Positions 1 to 12,952 are shown, counted from the stretch's first letter. The stretch is DNA of 64,000 bases from Polytrichum commune (GCA_950295325.1 OX485806.1:19842001-19906000), one strand, 5' to 3'. Notes: a model not told the origin generated them from the letters alone. Program-made: numbers and translations.

Positions 1-156
1 TGCACTCTATAAACACCTTAGAGTGCACATTGTTTTTTTGTTGTTTTGAAATATATGGTAAACGATCATGTGTTCATGGATTTAGTCTCACTCGGTCGAA
101 ATTCCAACGCTTACTAATTTTGAGGTTTGTCAAAATAGCACTCGGAGAAAAATATG
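1..156. other. Window edge, intergenic
   Basis: AT-rich non-coding sequence. The first 27 bases form a small perfect hairpin: TGCACTCTA at 1-9 pairs with TAGAGTGCA at 19-27. No gene is visible. Confidence 0.5.
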
Positions 157-450
157 CCAAAAAAAACCGCAGCCAAAATCGGCTGCAGTTCTTTTGACCA
201 TCCTGATTTGCAGTCGCTAAACAAATACATATTTTTCTTTTTGGGTTGCGACTACAAATTTTAAAAGTTTGGGGCATGTAATATATTGTTGGAAAGGTGT
301 TTTCAAGACCTTTCCAATGGTATATTAAACACCTCCAAAATTTTAAAATCTTAGTCGCTAGACCAAAAAATACAAATTTGCAGTCATTTAGCAACTACAT
401 ATCAAGTTGGTCAAAAGAATCATAGCCGAAATCGACTGCGGTTCTTTTTT
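157..450. repeat. Long foldback hairpin element
   Basis: The two halves are imperfect inverted copies of each other. The outer arms are A-rich plus ACCGCAGCC...CTTTTGACC (about 165-199) and its reverse complement (about 409-443). The centre is GGAAAGGT...ACCTTTCC around 291-317. Nearly the whole element can fold into one stem, as expected of a foldback-type MITE. An open frame across it is a by-product of the palindrome. No target-site duplication could be fixed by eye. Confidence 0.65.
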
Positions 451-1676
451 ACATAGTTTTCTGCTAATGTAGTGCATGTTTCAAGAATTAGTACCACGCG
501 CACTAATTGAGAAAATTAGTGTAGTGCATTCAAAAGGTATTTCTCAACGATGCCTACTTGCTCGCTTCCTCCTTAACTTTGCAATTTAAGGATGGTCAAT
601 TTGCTAAAAGGCTCAAGTCGATCAATTTAAGAAACCCCAAAACCAAATATTTGGTTGCATGTGCTTTGTAGGTTGTTGAAATTAGCAAGTATGCTCCTAG
701 CATGGTACTTTCTCCTAAGATAGAGGGTGCTAATTCCAACCTCTTCCTAAAAGTGTCCCCTATGCACGCCTTCTAATCCCTTAATTGAAGCACACTTTAA
801 ATTATCCAAAATGTCTCCAGTGCAAAGCCAGGACGAAGTTGGGTGAAAAGCATGGAGGTTTTAGGAGAATGTTAGGTTGGCTAACTTGGCTTACCATGTC
901 TAAGCCAATTTGCTAATCCAATCATGTACAACACTAATCCAAATGGAATCCAAAAATAGACCAAATCAACCGCTAGGGTTGGTTCAAGGATCCTCTACCT
1001 TACCTCTTCAAGCTCTCGGCACAACTTCCATTTTGTGTTTGACTTATGAACTATATTCTTTGAAAAGAAACCTATGAGCATGTACCATAGAGGATTCTCT
1101 AATTCAACATAAATTAAATACTTTCCACTCAAGTTTTGCCACAAGTCAATCCCACATTGGTTAAGGTACAATATGTGTTACAAAGAATTGTTTGGTGTTG
1201 AATTTCTATAGAAGTGATGATTATTATCGAATGCTTTCGCAAACTTTTGTGTCATCTGTACGAGCAACCTCTTTGATGGTGGTAGCAAAACGATGGACAA
1301 TGTTACACGTCAACTTTTCGGACACTTTTGGCACTTGAATTGAGACGAAGAGGATGTTTTTTTAATTGCATGTTTGCTCACTACACTCACATGAATGCCG
1401 ATATTCGGGTTATGTGTCTTCGATTTGGAAGGATTTTGTGAGATTAGATGCAAAATTTCTTGGTGATGTGGATGCTCAAGTCAAATAATTTTTGGAAGAT
1501 TGGTTCATAAAGCCTAGGCTTGCATCCGTGGGTTTTAACATTGGAACATATATGAGCCAACTCCAACAAGGATTTGATTAGCCAAATTCAATGAAGACTC
1601 GACTTGTGTTTCTTAATATTGTTTCATCAATACCCTACATCATTAAACCATTGTTTTCTTGATGAGAAAAACTAAG
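451..1676. other. Gene-free interval
   Basis: No coding region is recognised. At about 468-535 there is a remnant of the CTACACTAA MITE family: two AATTAGTG-type ends face each other. The rest is AT-rich unique-looking sequence with no long open frame. Confidence 0.5.
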
Positions 1677-1911
1677 GATTCGTGGTGCCTACGCAAACTC
1701 ATCCATTGCGTATGTGACAGTGGAGTGAATTATATTGTAGCATGTAAATGATTATTTCCAGGCGACTTGGATATGGAAATAGCACTAGAAACTCCAAATT
1801 AATGTAGCGGAGTTTAGATGGTATGGATTGGCCATCAACAATAAGGAAAGTTGTTTTTACTAGAACCTCTTCATCCACGATGAATGAGTTTACATTGACG
1901 TCACCAATCCC
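1677..1911. mobile_element. Foldback MITE, CATCCACGATGGATGAG family
   Basis: The left end reads GTGGTGCCTACGCAAACTC followed by ATCCATTG. The right end carries TCCACGATGAATGAG then TTTACATTGACGTCACC, its approximate inverse. The interior is about 165 bp and has no coding sequence. The same ends recur at 13.9-15.5 kb and 48.97-49.74 kb, so this is a dispersed non-autonomous family. Confidence 0.6.
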
Positions 1912-2719
1912 ATGCCTAATACAAAGGCACAACATTGGCATGTATTGGTATGTATACGAATACAATGCCTTTGTATATTGGTGTAGCTCTCTTATATGTG
2001 TACTTTTTGACCCTCTTGATTGGTGAACTTCGTGATATCTTAGACAATTTGCTATGATAATTTAAACGTATCTATCAATAGTTTTGACCTTTTAACATGA
2101 CAATACGATTATTAATATGTATTTTTATTGCATTTGGTAGGAATCATGTTGTTGTGATTTAAAATAAAGACCATGGAAATCAACCAACCAGACTATAACC
2201 TTTTGACCTTGATTTGTGTTATGGCCAATTGTCTCAGATTATGGTAACTAGAAAACTCCGAACAAGCCTTAGCCAAAAGTTCATTGTCTAACAATATTAT
2301 TAAATCAACAAGATAACTACAAAAAAATATTGACAACAATGTAAGGGATATTGCACAACCTTTTCTAATTGAACTAATTATAAATCAATAAACATGAGAC
2401 AATTGACTACACCACAATACCTTTAGCTTTGGTGGAGATTCAAATGGGAAACTAAATTGTAAGACAATTGAGAAAGGATGTACATGTGGATGCACACCGC
2501 ACAAGGTCCCAAATAGAATGACCTTACTACTAGATTATTGTTAGGTAAAAAGAGTGAGTGTGAGTGACTATGACAAATGCATGTACTCGTGTCTAAGGGA
2601 TTTCGAGACTTTCTTTAAGAAATACCTTTTATATGGTCAGTTCAAACCCTAAGAATCTAAAATAAGCATTTAAAAACCCTAATTGAACTTATCTAAGACA
2701 CTTAGATAATCAAATCACC
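1912..2719. other. Gene-free interval
   Basis: AT-rich sequence between a foldback MITE and a LINE remnant. No coding region, RNA gene or clear repeat is seen. Confidence 0.5.
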
Positions 2720-3186
2720 TTTTAAGTTTTCCTTGAGTGTTTCCTTTGGATTTTTTTCTAACCAAAATCAAAACTATCCACCTGCCACATGTCCTCACCT
2801 CAATACCCATCACACATAGTAAAACCTCCCATATTCTCTCCATAACACATATGGCAAGACATCCCACCTCTCCCACCTACTACGACTCCTCCTTACCCCC
2901 ATTCACAACTCCCCTTCGCCCACTTCAATACACTCCCACAAAATATGTACTACAATGATAGTTCGTTTGCGCCTCCAAACCAGGAGAGCCACAATAACAC
3001 TCATGGTTTTGGTGTCTTTAATGATACTACCCACACTTCCATTGAATTAAACTACCGTGTTACCCTAACATCCTTCGAGTTGAACTATACGTTATTCTCC
3101 TTGCATATCAATACATTAAACTTCTTGATGTTGACATCTACACCTTCACCGACAACCTTCATAGCATTTACCTTATCCATAAACAT

Positions 3187-3995
3187 ATGGGGGCATGCAC
3201 ATTAAAATGGACAATCTTTGATCCTTGCACTCATTCATTGTAAGTGTATTCAACACTTGTTGATATCATGATAACATGAGAGGGAACATGAGAGAACAAG
3301 AAGGGAACCCCATGGAACATGGACCTTCATTCCACTCTATGTCACATAAAGTATCCATAGGTTTATTATAAGCCTACTTGATATGCTTTCTAGACCCAAT
3401 GGTTCCAAAATTAAAAGGATCCTAAGTTTATTAATGGCCGTGCAAAGCATTACAAACAATGATGATAAAAAGTTGGACATTTTTCTATGAATCCCGCGCT
3501 AATCTCACTTGCATTCCTAGTGCTCCTTGCATTAGAACTAATGGATCAAACATTTTCTTCCATAAAACATCAAGTTTCGACTATGTAATGTTTAAAACAA
3601 AAATTGCATTATATTGAAACTTAATTTATCATGACCTTTGTGTATATGATACAATAACAATTCCAAAAAAATAAACAAAAAAAATACTTAATTCACCCTT
3701 CAAATAGTACTCATAGTAGCCAAATTTGTGTTTCATGCAAGTGTTTCTTACACTAAAATAAATGATTTTGTTGATTTTTTTCCAACAAACATGTGCATAT
3801 AAGTATGTTCTAGGTCATCATACAAAAATTATAATTTAATGTGTTGTTATGAGACTACTTATATGTCACTTTCAACCACTTGCAAACCCTGACAAATTTG
3901 TGTACGTGTTGAAAAATGGCATATAGATATTATAAAACACATGTTTTCTTCACTTTTCTTTCATTCACTTGATTCCTATACTAGTGTACTATAAG

Positions 3996-4027
<32 letters not shown>

Positions 4028-4128
4028 TCATAGAAGAATCACACTTATATTTGATAGTGGTCATTTTCTCATGGCAACTCCAAATTTACATTGACCAAAG
4101 CACTTTAGTTGGTCTACTTTACCATGCT
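3187..4128. mobile_element. About 0.94-kb insertion inside the LINE
   Basis: LINE coding similarity stops after YLIHKH and resumes at PSSQHNH, so the segment between is foreign. Its ends are weakly inverted (CATATGGGGGCATGCA against TATATGGGTGCAAGCATG). It contains AT-rich sequence, a (TA)n run at about 4003-4027 and no recognisable protein. The exact borders are uncertain. Confidence 0.5.
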
Positions 4129-4410
4129 TGCACCCATATATACCAACCATCCTCCCAACATAACCATCCAGGCAAGCTTTTAATGGCCACTATAAATTTT
4201 CATATATAAAATACGATACATAAAATCTCAATCCAAAAAGTTTGAGTATACAACAATATTCTCAGTAATGATGAAGCTTACAAACTTGCCAAACAAGGAA
4301 GTAACCAAAACCCTGTCCCATTCCACCTCCTTGGCCATGGAATATTGTACTAGCCCACCAATAATCCTACCTCCTCCCAGCAAGATAATTCCATCCATAA
4401 TCTTAAACAA

Positions 4411-4708
4411 TATATATCACGGGGATGTCACTCCATTGTCAAATTAAACACCACATGTGAACAAAGTTTGCTACCCCTATATTACATACCATAGATAATT
4501 TTAAAATTTATGATATTTTTTCTGCATATACAAATATATTGATAGTATCTTTTATACTAATAGTGTATCTATCAAAAGATATACTTATATCTACTCATTG
4601 ATAAAATTTTGACCCATTTTAGTGATGTTTTATGTACATTTATTTATTTATTTATAGTTTGCATGTGATGTTCAACTTGACAATGGAGAGACCTCCCCGT
4701 GATATATA
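4411..4708. mobile_element. 298-bp MITE nested in the LINE
   Basis: Terminal inverted repeats of about 47 bp face each other. They start TATATATCACGGGGA and continue through CTCCATTGTCAA, with about five mismatches between arms. The interior is AT-rich and non-coding. It interrupts the LINE between an RNase H remnant and the downstream cysteine-rich block. A duplicated target of TA or TATATA is possible but cannot be separated from the ends. Confidence 0.75.
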
Positions 4709-5600
4709 GAAAGCAAACACCGCAACTCACAAATCTCCTCTACATCCCTCACCTTCCCCTTTGTTCTAAATGATTACAAAACACAAACATACATCAATCA
4801 TGGTCAATATCTTTTAAAACTTAAAACTAACCTCCAATGCTCAAACCATTCAAGTCCTCAAATTCCACTACAGCCGATACATGGGTAATCAACATAAACA
4901 CCAAATATTCAATGTGTCGTTCTCCCCCCTTTGTACCCTTTTTCGTCTTAAGCAAAATGATGCATGCCTACATTCATGTTGTACAAATAAACATATCAAC
5001 ATCCTTCGCACCAACATGTATGACAAAGTTGTTCATGTATTTGTTGCCACCCTTCTCTCTCACCCACTCTCGCATCACTACACCCTTATACATGCCAACA
5101 CTCATAATAACCGCCATCCACATAACACATTACCTTCCTAGCTACTCCCATGCATTTGTTTCCTCCCTCGTTGCAGATGCTTAGCCCGCCTTCATCCAGA
5201 AATTTTATGCTTCAATGGTAAATCACCCATCGATAACCCATCATCCCCTTCCCTCCCCATACCTCACTATAAAATTTATTGAATTTACATATTGCAAGGA
5301 CATATACTCTGAAATTGCCAACTCTCATAAACACGACAAATATGATATCCTTATCCCCCACCTCCAACATTTGGGTTGGATTACCCTTCCTCCCATAATT
5401 ATCACCACCATAATTCGCAGTTTCATTCACAAACCGTCGATCACACACCTCCTCGACCTAGAAATCCCTCACATTAGAATCAAAAATATCATGGAAAACA
5501 TCTCTTTCAATGTCATCAAATACTTAACATATACTATTCTCAAACAAATGAAAACTTGAGAAACAACAAACCCCCATTCCCTTCCCATAAAAACCATTCC

Positions 5601-6140
5601 CTTCCCCCTTTCTATTGGATCCACCTATTGGGAAATAGGCATTACCCCATCATCCTCTTATATTGCCTTACAACAATGTCATGATGATGGCTAACGGACC
5701 AACTTTCACATGAATAAATGGCACCCTATCTCTCATCTCACATCGTTTTGCACCCCCCTCCCCCTTCGGGCTCAATGTTACATTTCCATGTGACCTAAAA
5801 CCAACACTTATATATCATATGTTCAGTTGGTGCACACATCCACACAATCTACATGTACCTATTGTGCAAGAACTATAGGCATCGATCTGGGTACACATCC
5901 CTCACGAGACATGGAGATTGAAATATATATTAAAAGTGGGACCCCCCACCCCCTGGGCGGGGTTCAAAATCTACATCACATTTGTAGACAACCCAAAACC
6001 AACACTTGTATGAAATGTTCAGTTCGTGTACATCCTCATAACCAACATGTACATGTCGTGCAAGATTTCCAGCGGTTGGTTTTGGGCATCTCACATCCCA
6101 AGACATTGAGATGGAAAGGTGGGAGATTACAAGTGGGGCC
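5601..6140. repeat. Tandem duplication, about 198-bp period
   Basis: A block starting AAAACCAACACTT at 5797 recurs at 5995. It is followed in both copies by a GTTCAGTT..GTGTACA-like stretch, a CAACATGTACATGT-like stretch and a GTGGGACCC/GGGGCCC end. No protein is supported. The preceding 5601-5796 may be the LINE 3' untranslated region. Confidence 0.55.
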
Positions 6141-6536
6141 CGCCACCTGACCATGTCACCGAAGTTGGTTTCGTAAGGTGACCTGGCAAACATGTGAAGA
6201 GTCCTTATAAGGTTGGCCCTCTCATAAAGAGACATAGGCCTGTCATTTAATAAATGTGCAAATCTGTTGCCTCCTACTACTACTACTACCACCACGAGCG
6301 CCTATTACCATGCATGAGAAATATCCTGCCGTAAGTGAGCACCGTTTTCATGATGGCCGGGAGCGTGTGCCTCATTCTGGTATGTGTGTTTGTGTGGTAT
6401 TATTTTATTTATCGGGCTCAATGAACGGTGAGGAACTGACTACTACTAGGTACAGAATGAACCGGTTGAGTTTGAGAAATACCCGGTTGAAGTTCAAGAC
6501 CTCGTGAAAAACAAAAAACAAAACAAAAACAAAATA

Positions 6537-6580
<44 letters not shown>

Positions 6581-8062
6581 ATACCCATCGTTTGAAGAAC
6601 ATTTGACGGAATATGTAATCTCGAATCGAGAAAGAAAAACCGAAGGAAGGATGTCACCGTGTAACCGGTTGGACTTGGAAACAACTAGGATCTCGACCGA
6701 CTACGCCCCAATATCTTCCCGGGCTTTGATCAAGCTTTATTTAACATATGCATGTGTAAATTGGTTCGTCTTCTTAATTGGGCATCTCTATTCGATTGGT
6801 ACGTGGTTCAGTGAGAGCAAACACCGTAAAGACACGTGTGTCAAAAGAGATTGGACTTCGTATTCAAATACTATCAACTACTCTACACGTTACTTGTGCA
6901 TCTAGTTAATAACGAGTCAACAAATGTGCACTTTCCATGAGCATAACTACATCAGGGGAGGTCCGATTCTCAATCCGATTTCTACCACTGCTTCATCTCG
7001 TATTCATGAATGCAAAAAAAAAAAACAAGTTTTGTTGTGTGAATCTAATCGTTAGAAGTTGGAGAACATGGAAAACGAACCGGATAACACCCACATACCA
7101 TACGTATGATAAGAGATACACAATTAAAGCCACATTCCTCCTAAATTACACTACTATACACACGCATCTGAAGAGCTCTCTCTCTCTCTCTCTCTCAGAG
7201 TGTCGGGTGTTGCAGCATGAGCTTTTTTGCCTTTCGTGCGTCAGCAGGCGTTCTAAGTTGAGGAGTACCTTACCTTTCCTTTGCCCAGAGGACAAAAAAC
7301 ACTGGATGTGAAGCACATGTGGGACAGAACTTGACATTTTTTTGCAATGGCACTCATGTGGAAGTAAATTGCTTTGCAGGCATTTATTTGCAAGAGTTGT
7401 TGTGCAGCCTCACTCCCGACCACGAAGCATGGAATGGGTGCCCGAGTTTCAACCCACACCCGCCAACATGATACTTGTGGCCAAACCAACCAACCAACCA
7501 TCTATCTTTGAATCAAGGGAGGCTACCGGCGTATGAGTATTAGGCATGTGTCGGTGAAAGGGAATGTGCGAACTATCTATCATTATGATAGATTTTGCAG
7601 ACTTTCTAGTGACGTAGGATAAGTTTCCAATGACACAAGATGATTGCCTGAGACTAATATATGGTTGTAGTGTATACTTCGTAGTATCGTTGCTATCTAG
7701 GGAATGTATGTCAAGTTCACAAGTGCCCACTTGAGTATCATTCACCTTGGTGCCAAGTTCATGATTGAAGTAAATATGAGCATTCAGTTGCATCATGTGG
7801 GGCTCCTACGACAATTTTTGAACGTTCGGTCCACATGGGAAACACTTTTTTTTTCTTTTTTTCAATTGATTTGTGGGGCCAGTTTGCACTAGAGCTTGAG
7901 GGCCCTCGACCTATGATTTGGGGAAAATGTGATTGGTCGAGAAGCTGGAGATGGCCCACATTCACTTTACACTGGACCATGAGGGCTTGAGGGACCAAGA
8001 AACTTCAATGGATGAAGAATCTATGTGGCACCAAGTGGACAATGTTTCATGGTCTAAAGATA
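6141..8062. other. Gene-free interval with microsatellites
   Basis: Contains (TA)n then (GT)n at 6538-6580 and (CT)n at about 7176-7197. It also has a copy of a dispersed repeat (about 6780-6960, containing CAAACACCGTAAAGACACG) and a stretch near 7040-7090 similar to 13240-13290 (AGAAGTTGGAGAACA). Open frames here are short and overlap microsatellites. None resembles a known protein. Confidence 0.5.
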
Positions 8063-8101
8063 TTGCACTAGGCCCATCGAAAAGAGGTGGGCCTAGTGCA
8101 A
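8063..8101. repeat. Perfect 14-bp hairpin
   Basis: TTGCACTAGGCCCA at 8063-8076 pairs exactly with TGGGCCTAGTGCAA at 8088-8101 across an 11-base loop. It lies in non-coding sequence. There is no T-run after it and no gene next to it, so no terminator or RNA role is claimed. Confidence 0.6.
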
Positions 8102-10829
8102 AAGTAGGGGTTGTGGCAAGCAATTAAGTTCCCATTGGCTAACTAGAATATTGCCATGATGGGTCATAAACTACCTACTATTTTGGATTGTCCAATTAAG
8201 TATGTTGGGGTCTTTCAACATGGTGCACTTTCACCTCGCACTAAGGGCCATTTTCCACATGTGACCATTGACCTCGAGAAAAAAATGCCACATGATTTAT
8301 TGTGGTCATGATCAACGGTCCAAAAATCATGACCAAGAGAAATCCATGTCACATTTTATAAACATTGGTCGTGCGTCATAGTGCAAAGTCAACTTTGGGT
8401 TCTCTCACCGCAAAATCCAAGTATCCACCAAACAATATTCATTTTTGAACAAGTAGGATTCTAACTCACTTCCATGTCGCTTCCCCATTTGTACGTTGAC
8501 ATCCTCATACATGGTCCCTTTTTATTTCAAGTGACCTTGTGTAAAGCAAAGTGGGACCGCCACTAATTTTCTCAACCAATAAGAGATTTCAAAACTCAAC
8601 AACCATTGAAGAGATTTTACATTTGCAATCTTCAATCCTAAACTTTAATGTGACGATCATGGTCACTGGCCACTAGTGTAAACCGGGCCTAAAGTTGAAA
8701 GCCCATCATATGCAAATTTGGATTCATACCTCCCACGGTACAACCTTTGGATAGATTTTCAAGGGCCCTTAGATCTACATGGTCATGGCTCCTAGTTTGT
8801 GTGTAAAGCGGCCCTTAATCTATATGAATTGAAGAGGTAATATATATTTTCAAATGACACTCTTGTGCATTGTCAAGGGAGGATTTTAGGCATAATCGGT
8901 CGAGATCCTAGTGTTTCCCAAACCAACCGGTTTGCATCTTTCGGGCTTTCCTTTACTAGATTGAGAAATATTCTGCATATTACTCTAAACGGATCAGTAA
9001 ATTTCCTGAAGTCTTGAATTTCAACAGCTTGAATTTCTCAATCATAACTCACTTCAAACAGTTGCCTAATAGATGCAACCGCTTCAAAGTGCAAGTAAGT
9101 AGATAAGGGTGGGTGGTTTATTGTAGGATCTTGGAGTCCAAAACACAACCTCTCAATGGACGTTATTTTTGGACTCAAAATTGGATTCAAGTTTGAAGAT
9201 TGGTTTTTCAAACAAGGAGGCGTATTCTTTTAAGTAATCGCAACCAAGATTTGGGTGGTCAGTGGTGTCAAATTAGAGACATTTCTTCAAACTTGGAATC
9301 ACTATGGGAATCGACTGATCTTATAAGCACTACATTATGTAGGGTGTTTAGTATCACGCACACTATGTGCGAAGAATCGCACTAAAGTGCCTATATGCCT
9401 AGAAATGTCATGTCCATTAATTGTCAACATGCCACTTTTTTGTTATTGTAAACCTTTTTGAAGTAAATTATTTTACAATGTGACATTTAGTCCTCGTAGG
9501 GTGTAGCATATTGAAATACTTGAGATGATCATATTACATTGTAGCATGCAATCTTATTGAGGATATTAGTAAGTATACCAATCATGAGTATCATGTGTTT
9601 ATCATTAGTGACCTAGGTTACACTCACAAGTTGACCTAGGTTAGTATTTAAACTGATGATCAACTTGCTAGTGTAGCCCATGCATAACTAACCTAGGTTA
9701 TTATACCATTTGTGGTTGGGGTTGTGGTTAAACTATTTGATGACCATTAGTGTAACCTAGGCATAGGCTTCATTAGAGGGTGAGTGACACTACTAGGTCG
9801 GTGCCACTAAATACTACAAACAATGTTGAAGTCCAAGAATTTGTGAATAATATATGTTAATATCTAAATTTTGGTTTTTGCATTTTGTTTATGGAAATTC
9901 TTGTTTTTGCTTCTAGATTTCTAACATCTCATCCCATATCTAGGTGGAAAATGGACGCAATGCAAAGGTTTTATTCTAGATATTTACAATTACTACGTGT
10001 TGAACTTGATCATTGCCGATCTTCTAGTCATATATTAGTTTAGTGATGTTAATTTGCATTATGGTGTTGTTGTCAACTATTTGTTCCTAAGAGCACCAAA
10101 AAAAAATTGATATGCGGACTTATGCAGTGAGTTATGGATTCATTAACTAAGGGAATGGTGGGGTGTGAACGAGCTTTGCCTAGCATATCCTCCCAAGTTC
10201 CATCACGGTTCACTTTCTATACAAAGTGCAAGAGGTTACCCACATTCGGTTGTGGCCTTCCAAAGATGACATATTGTTCAACTACATCATGGAGAATCCC
10301 TAACTCATGCATGGATCGCTTCCATGGCAGGGAGTTTTGGAAAGGACACAATGTCAATGCAGACCTTAGCCAAGTCATTAACAAAGCTCCAAAATGTGAT
10401 ATTTGATGTCATGACATATAATATATGTATACGTGTCGTGCTCTCATATGGCATGTTTTGGCTTTGAAGGCCAATTCAACCATTTTAATGTAATATTAGC
10501 AACGCTTGAAGACTCAATAAAGAATACCATGTCGAAGGAGCAACTTGGATACTCTAGTGTTCAAATGGATGGTGAACTAGCGGTGCTACTTGTCCAGAAG
10601 CAACGTCGATTGAGTGTGAGAGTTTGTAATCTTGTCATCATGCATTTGTTTTGCAATGAATTTAATGGAATCAATAATTAAAGTAAAGAGAGAGACAAAG
10701 TTAACCTCTTCGGCTAGCATGAACGAGGGATGCTTTATCTTCATCATAGCCGTGAGCTCATATGTGAATCCATGACTGAGCAAGGCTATGGGAAAACTGC
10801 TACTGCTTCATGTTGGAGGTGGTCCCCAT
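8102..10829. other. Gene-free interval
   Basis: No recognisable gene. At 9605-9765 the palindrome CCTAGG within AACCTAGGTT or ACCTAGGTTACAC occurs four times in both orientations, probably a small decayed inverted-repeat element. Frames at 10134-10406 and 10433-10681 are open but resemble no family I know, and no splice structure joins them. Confidence 0.45.
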
Positions 10830-12450
10830 TAGTAACAAATGATAAAGGCACTTAGGGCCCATTGGGGAAGGATTAAGAGTTTTGTTTGTCCGTGTACGTC
10901 AAGGGTGGGCGTTGCAATGTCATGTTGTCTTGGCTCAATGCTAATTGTGTTGGGTTCAATTCGCATGGGTAAGTTTTGAGGGTTTGGCTTTCCCTTTGTC
11001 TGAGCTATGTGAGTGACTTTGGACATCCCATTGTAGGATTCATTCTTGGGGTTTTGTTTTGTGCTTGTGCTAAGGTGGGCGGTACTTGTGATTTAGGGTT
11101 TTCCAATTTTTTGTTTGTTGAGTATGAGTAGGGTGAGGTATTTGATAGCTATCAAGTGTACTTGTAGCATGCACGCATTTATGGGCATTAAAGGGATGTA
11201 GTGTCATTCGAAGAGGTTGGTGATGTTGTTCGTGTGGACATCTCTTCGTATGTATGTTGTGAGGATAGTGAGGGTTACTTACCATTTCGTGTCTTCTAGT
11301 GTGTATATCAAGGATTGTTATTGTAGTTTTCTTTAGTCGGGTGGCAATAATGGGGTCATGATCTTGGCAAATTGTGAATTCAATGAAGTGTAGGCTCGAG
11401 TTTTGGGTGGTGTTGTGTGTTTGTTTCTTTCGGGGGGTGGCGGTGATGATAAGGATGCCATGTTTGAGTCTAGCAAGACATTGTGTTGTACAAATGCATG
11501 GGTATAGCCATGTAGGGATTGTTTTTGTTGGGGGGTTACCTAGGTGGATGCATGCAGTCATGAGGAGTGTATCTTTTGTTGAGGAATGAGAGAGGAGTAG
11601 CTTGTGTATTTGTCATACCGCTTTGTTGTATATGCTTTTCTAGATGTTATTGAAGGCAACGTTCGTGCATATGGAAAGAAGGTGAAGGCATGTGTTATTT
11701 TCATGTAGTGGGCAAAGGTTGCATTGGGGGAAGGGAATTGGGTGGGCCAGATGGTGTGTTTTCATTGGTTGCCCATGTATTGACCATGTCGTAGTTTGAG
11801 GGTCTGTGTGATTTGTGCACATGTAGATTGGGGTGCCTACCAAAAGTGTTTGGAGAGGGGTTTGTGGGTCATTGAGCCATTTTGTTACTTATGAGTATTG
11901 TGCGTAGTTTTGTTGTTGTGAGTTGATGGGTGTATTCCTTATGTATGAAGGGTTTGAGGTGCATGATGGATGTAAAATGAGGATATTCTATGCGGATCTT
12001 GGAATGCCACAAGGAGTGGTGTGTGCAATATGAATTTGGAAGATGTTTTTTGGACGGGGTTTGTTGGCGCCAAATTTGGCGAGCTTAATGGCGGCATCGT
12101 TGTCGAGTATGCCTGAGTGGGCATGGATTTTTTGGAGGGTGAACGGGGGATGTGTGTTGTAATAGTTATTGAATTAAGGCTTGCATGAATAATTTGTCAC
12201 AATGGTTGTGTTGGGAGGATGGTTGGCGGAGGTAGTTGTGAATTAGGTAAATGGAGTCAAGGTTGTTTGTCAAAATATATAAATGGGTGGTTGTGAGTTA
12301 TGCACAAAGGACGTTTTGTCTTCCAAGGAATTTGTAGGCATGTTGAGTGTTGTCGGCAGGATGGATGCTTTAAATTGATCATAAGAGGCACCTTCACAAA
12401 TTGAACCCCAAATCAACGTCATAGACCCCATGTAGTATGGTGCGGTCCAA
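10830..12450 (-). pseudogene. Second decayed copy of the LINE, RNase H to C-terminus
   Basis: Read on the - strand, the order is: a late RNase H part near 12430-12270 (FLGRQNVLCA), then LDSIYLIHNYLRQPSSQHNH near 12250, KIHAHSGILDNDAAIKLAK near 12090 (a typical RNase H segment), a cysteine block with CPLHENNTCLHLLS (11640-11843), then a long open stretch (11070-11561) with LYPCICTTQCLARL and FIEFTICQD. These match blocks of the 2.7-5.6 kb copy in the same order. In-frame stops show it is dead. The + strand is unusually G/T-rich here because the coding strand is C/A-rich. The 3' end near 10830 is a guess. Confidence 0.8.
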
Positions 12451-12952
12451 TTTGGATGATTCAATCACAAACTTAAAAAGGGATAAGATATGCGTGCCTT
12501 ATTATTATGTTATGTGTCGTAAACCGACAACTATAGTTGAGTGGCATGTGGTTAGGTTAAATCTAAGAATGGAACCCAACAAAACATGTGTACTGACCAC
12601 GTGCTCAAAATGTCTCAACCATGCTAATACTAATAGTCAACACATTCAGGGAGGGGGTAGGTATGTATTTAAAGGAATTAACATACATACACTTTTGATA
12701 ATCATAACCAACTAAAAGGAAGTATGTTTTTTTTTTATAATTTGACTTTTGTTGATGCTTCGTTGTAGATTCGCTAATAAGGTAGAAATAAAGAAAACGG
12801 TGAAAGTAAGAGGATTCAGCCAAAAAGAGTGGCTTGAAATTCGTACAACATTTTTCACAGATGGAGTAGAGGTAACTATGAGAAATGCGAGTTGTTCCGT
12901 AATCTTATTCCATGCAAATAACTTAGTTGCGTTTTCCCAAAGAGGCAAGTAA
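12451..12952 (+). other. Possible orphan exon or gene fragment, unidentified
   Basis: After a T-rich stretch ending GTTGTAG near 12767, an open frame continues to 12952 and encodes a plausible protein stretch (KKTVKVRGFSQKEWLEI, then FFTDGVEV). It is not recognised and has no partner exon nearby. It may be a captured gene fragment. Confidence 0.25.

Larger units (their letters stand above)
2720..5600 (+). pseudogene. Decayed LINE ORF2 3' part (RNase H and C-terminal region)
   Basis: Non-LTR retrotransposon remnant with stops and frameshifts. Reading across frames gives, in order: an RNase H start (YYNDSSFAPP, from 2948), a D-containing block (FTDNLHSIYLI, about 3140-3185), a later RNase H part resuming near 4128 (PSSQHNHPGKLL), LSNDEAYKLAKQGSN near 4255, a motif RYMGN-type block with decayed cysteines (4881-5100), then LPCICFLPRCRCLARL near 5135-5190 and a C-terminal block (FIEFTYCKD, 5215-5559). 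The - strand copy at 10.8-12.4 kb has the same order, which supports the reading. The coding strand is strongly C-rich. The reverse transcriptase region is not visible upstream. Two insertions split it (3187-4128 and 4411-4708). Confidence 0.8.

Noticed and set aside
5215-5559. 114-codon ORF as a host gene
   Set aside because: It aligns with the C-terminal block of the - strand LINE copy.
6504-6905. 133-codon ORF starting in the (TA)n/(GT)n run
   Set aside because: Its first part is microsatellite-encoded, and the rest matches the dispersed repeat, not a protein.
11070-11561. 163-codon open frame on the - strand as a gene
   Set aside because: Its blocks match the C-terminal part of the LINE copy at 2.7-5.6 kb, so it is transposon debris.
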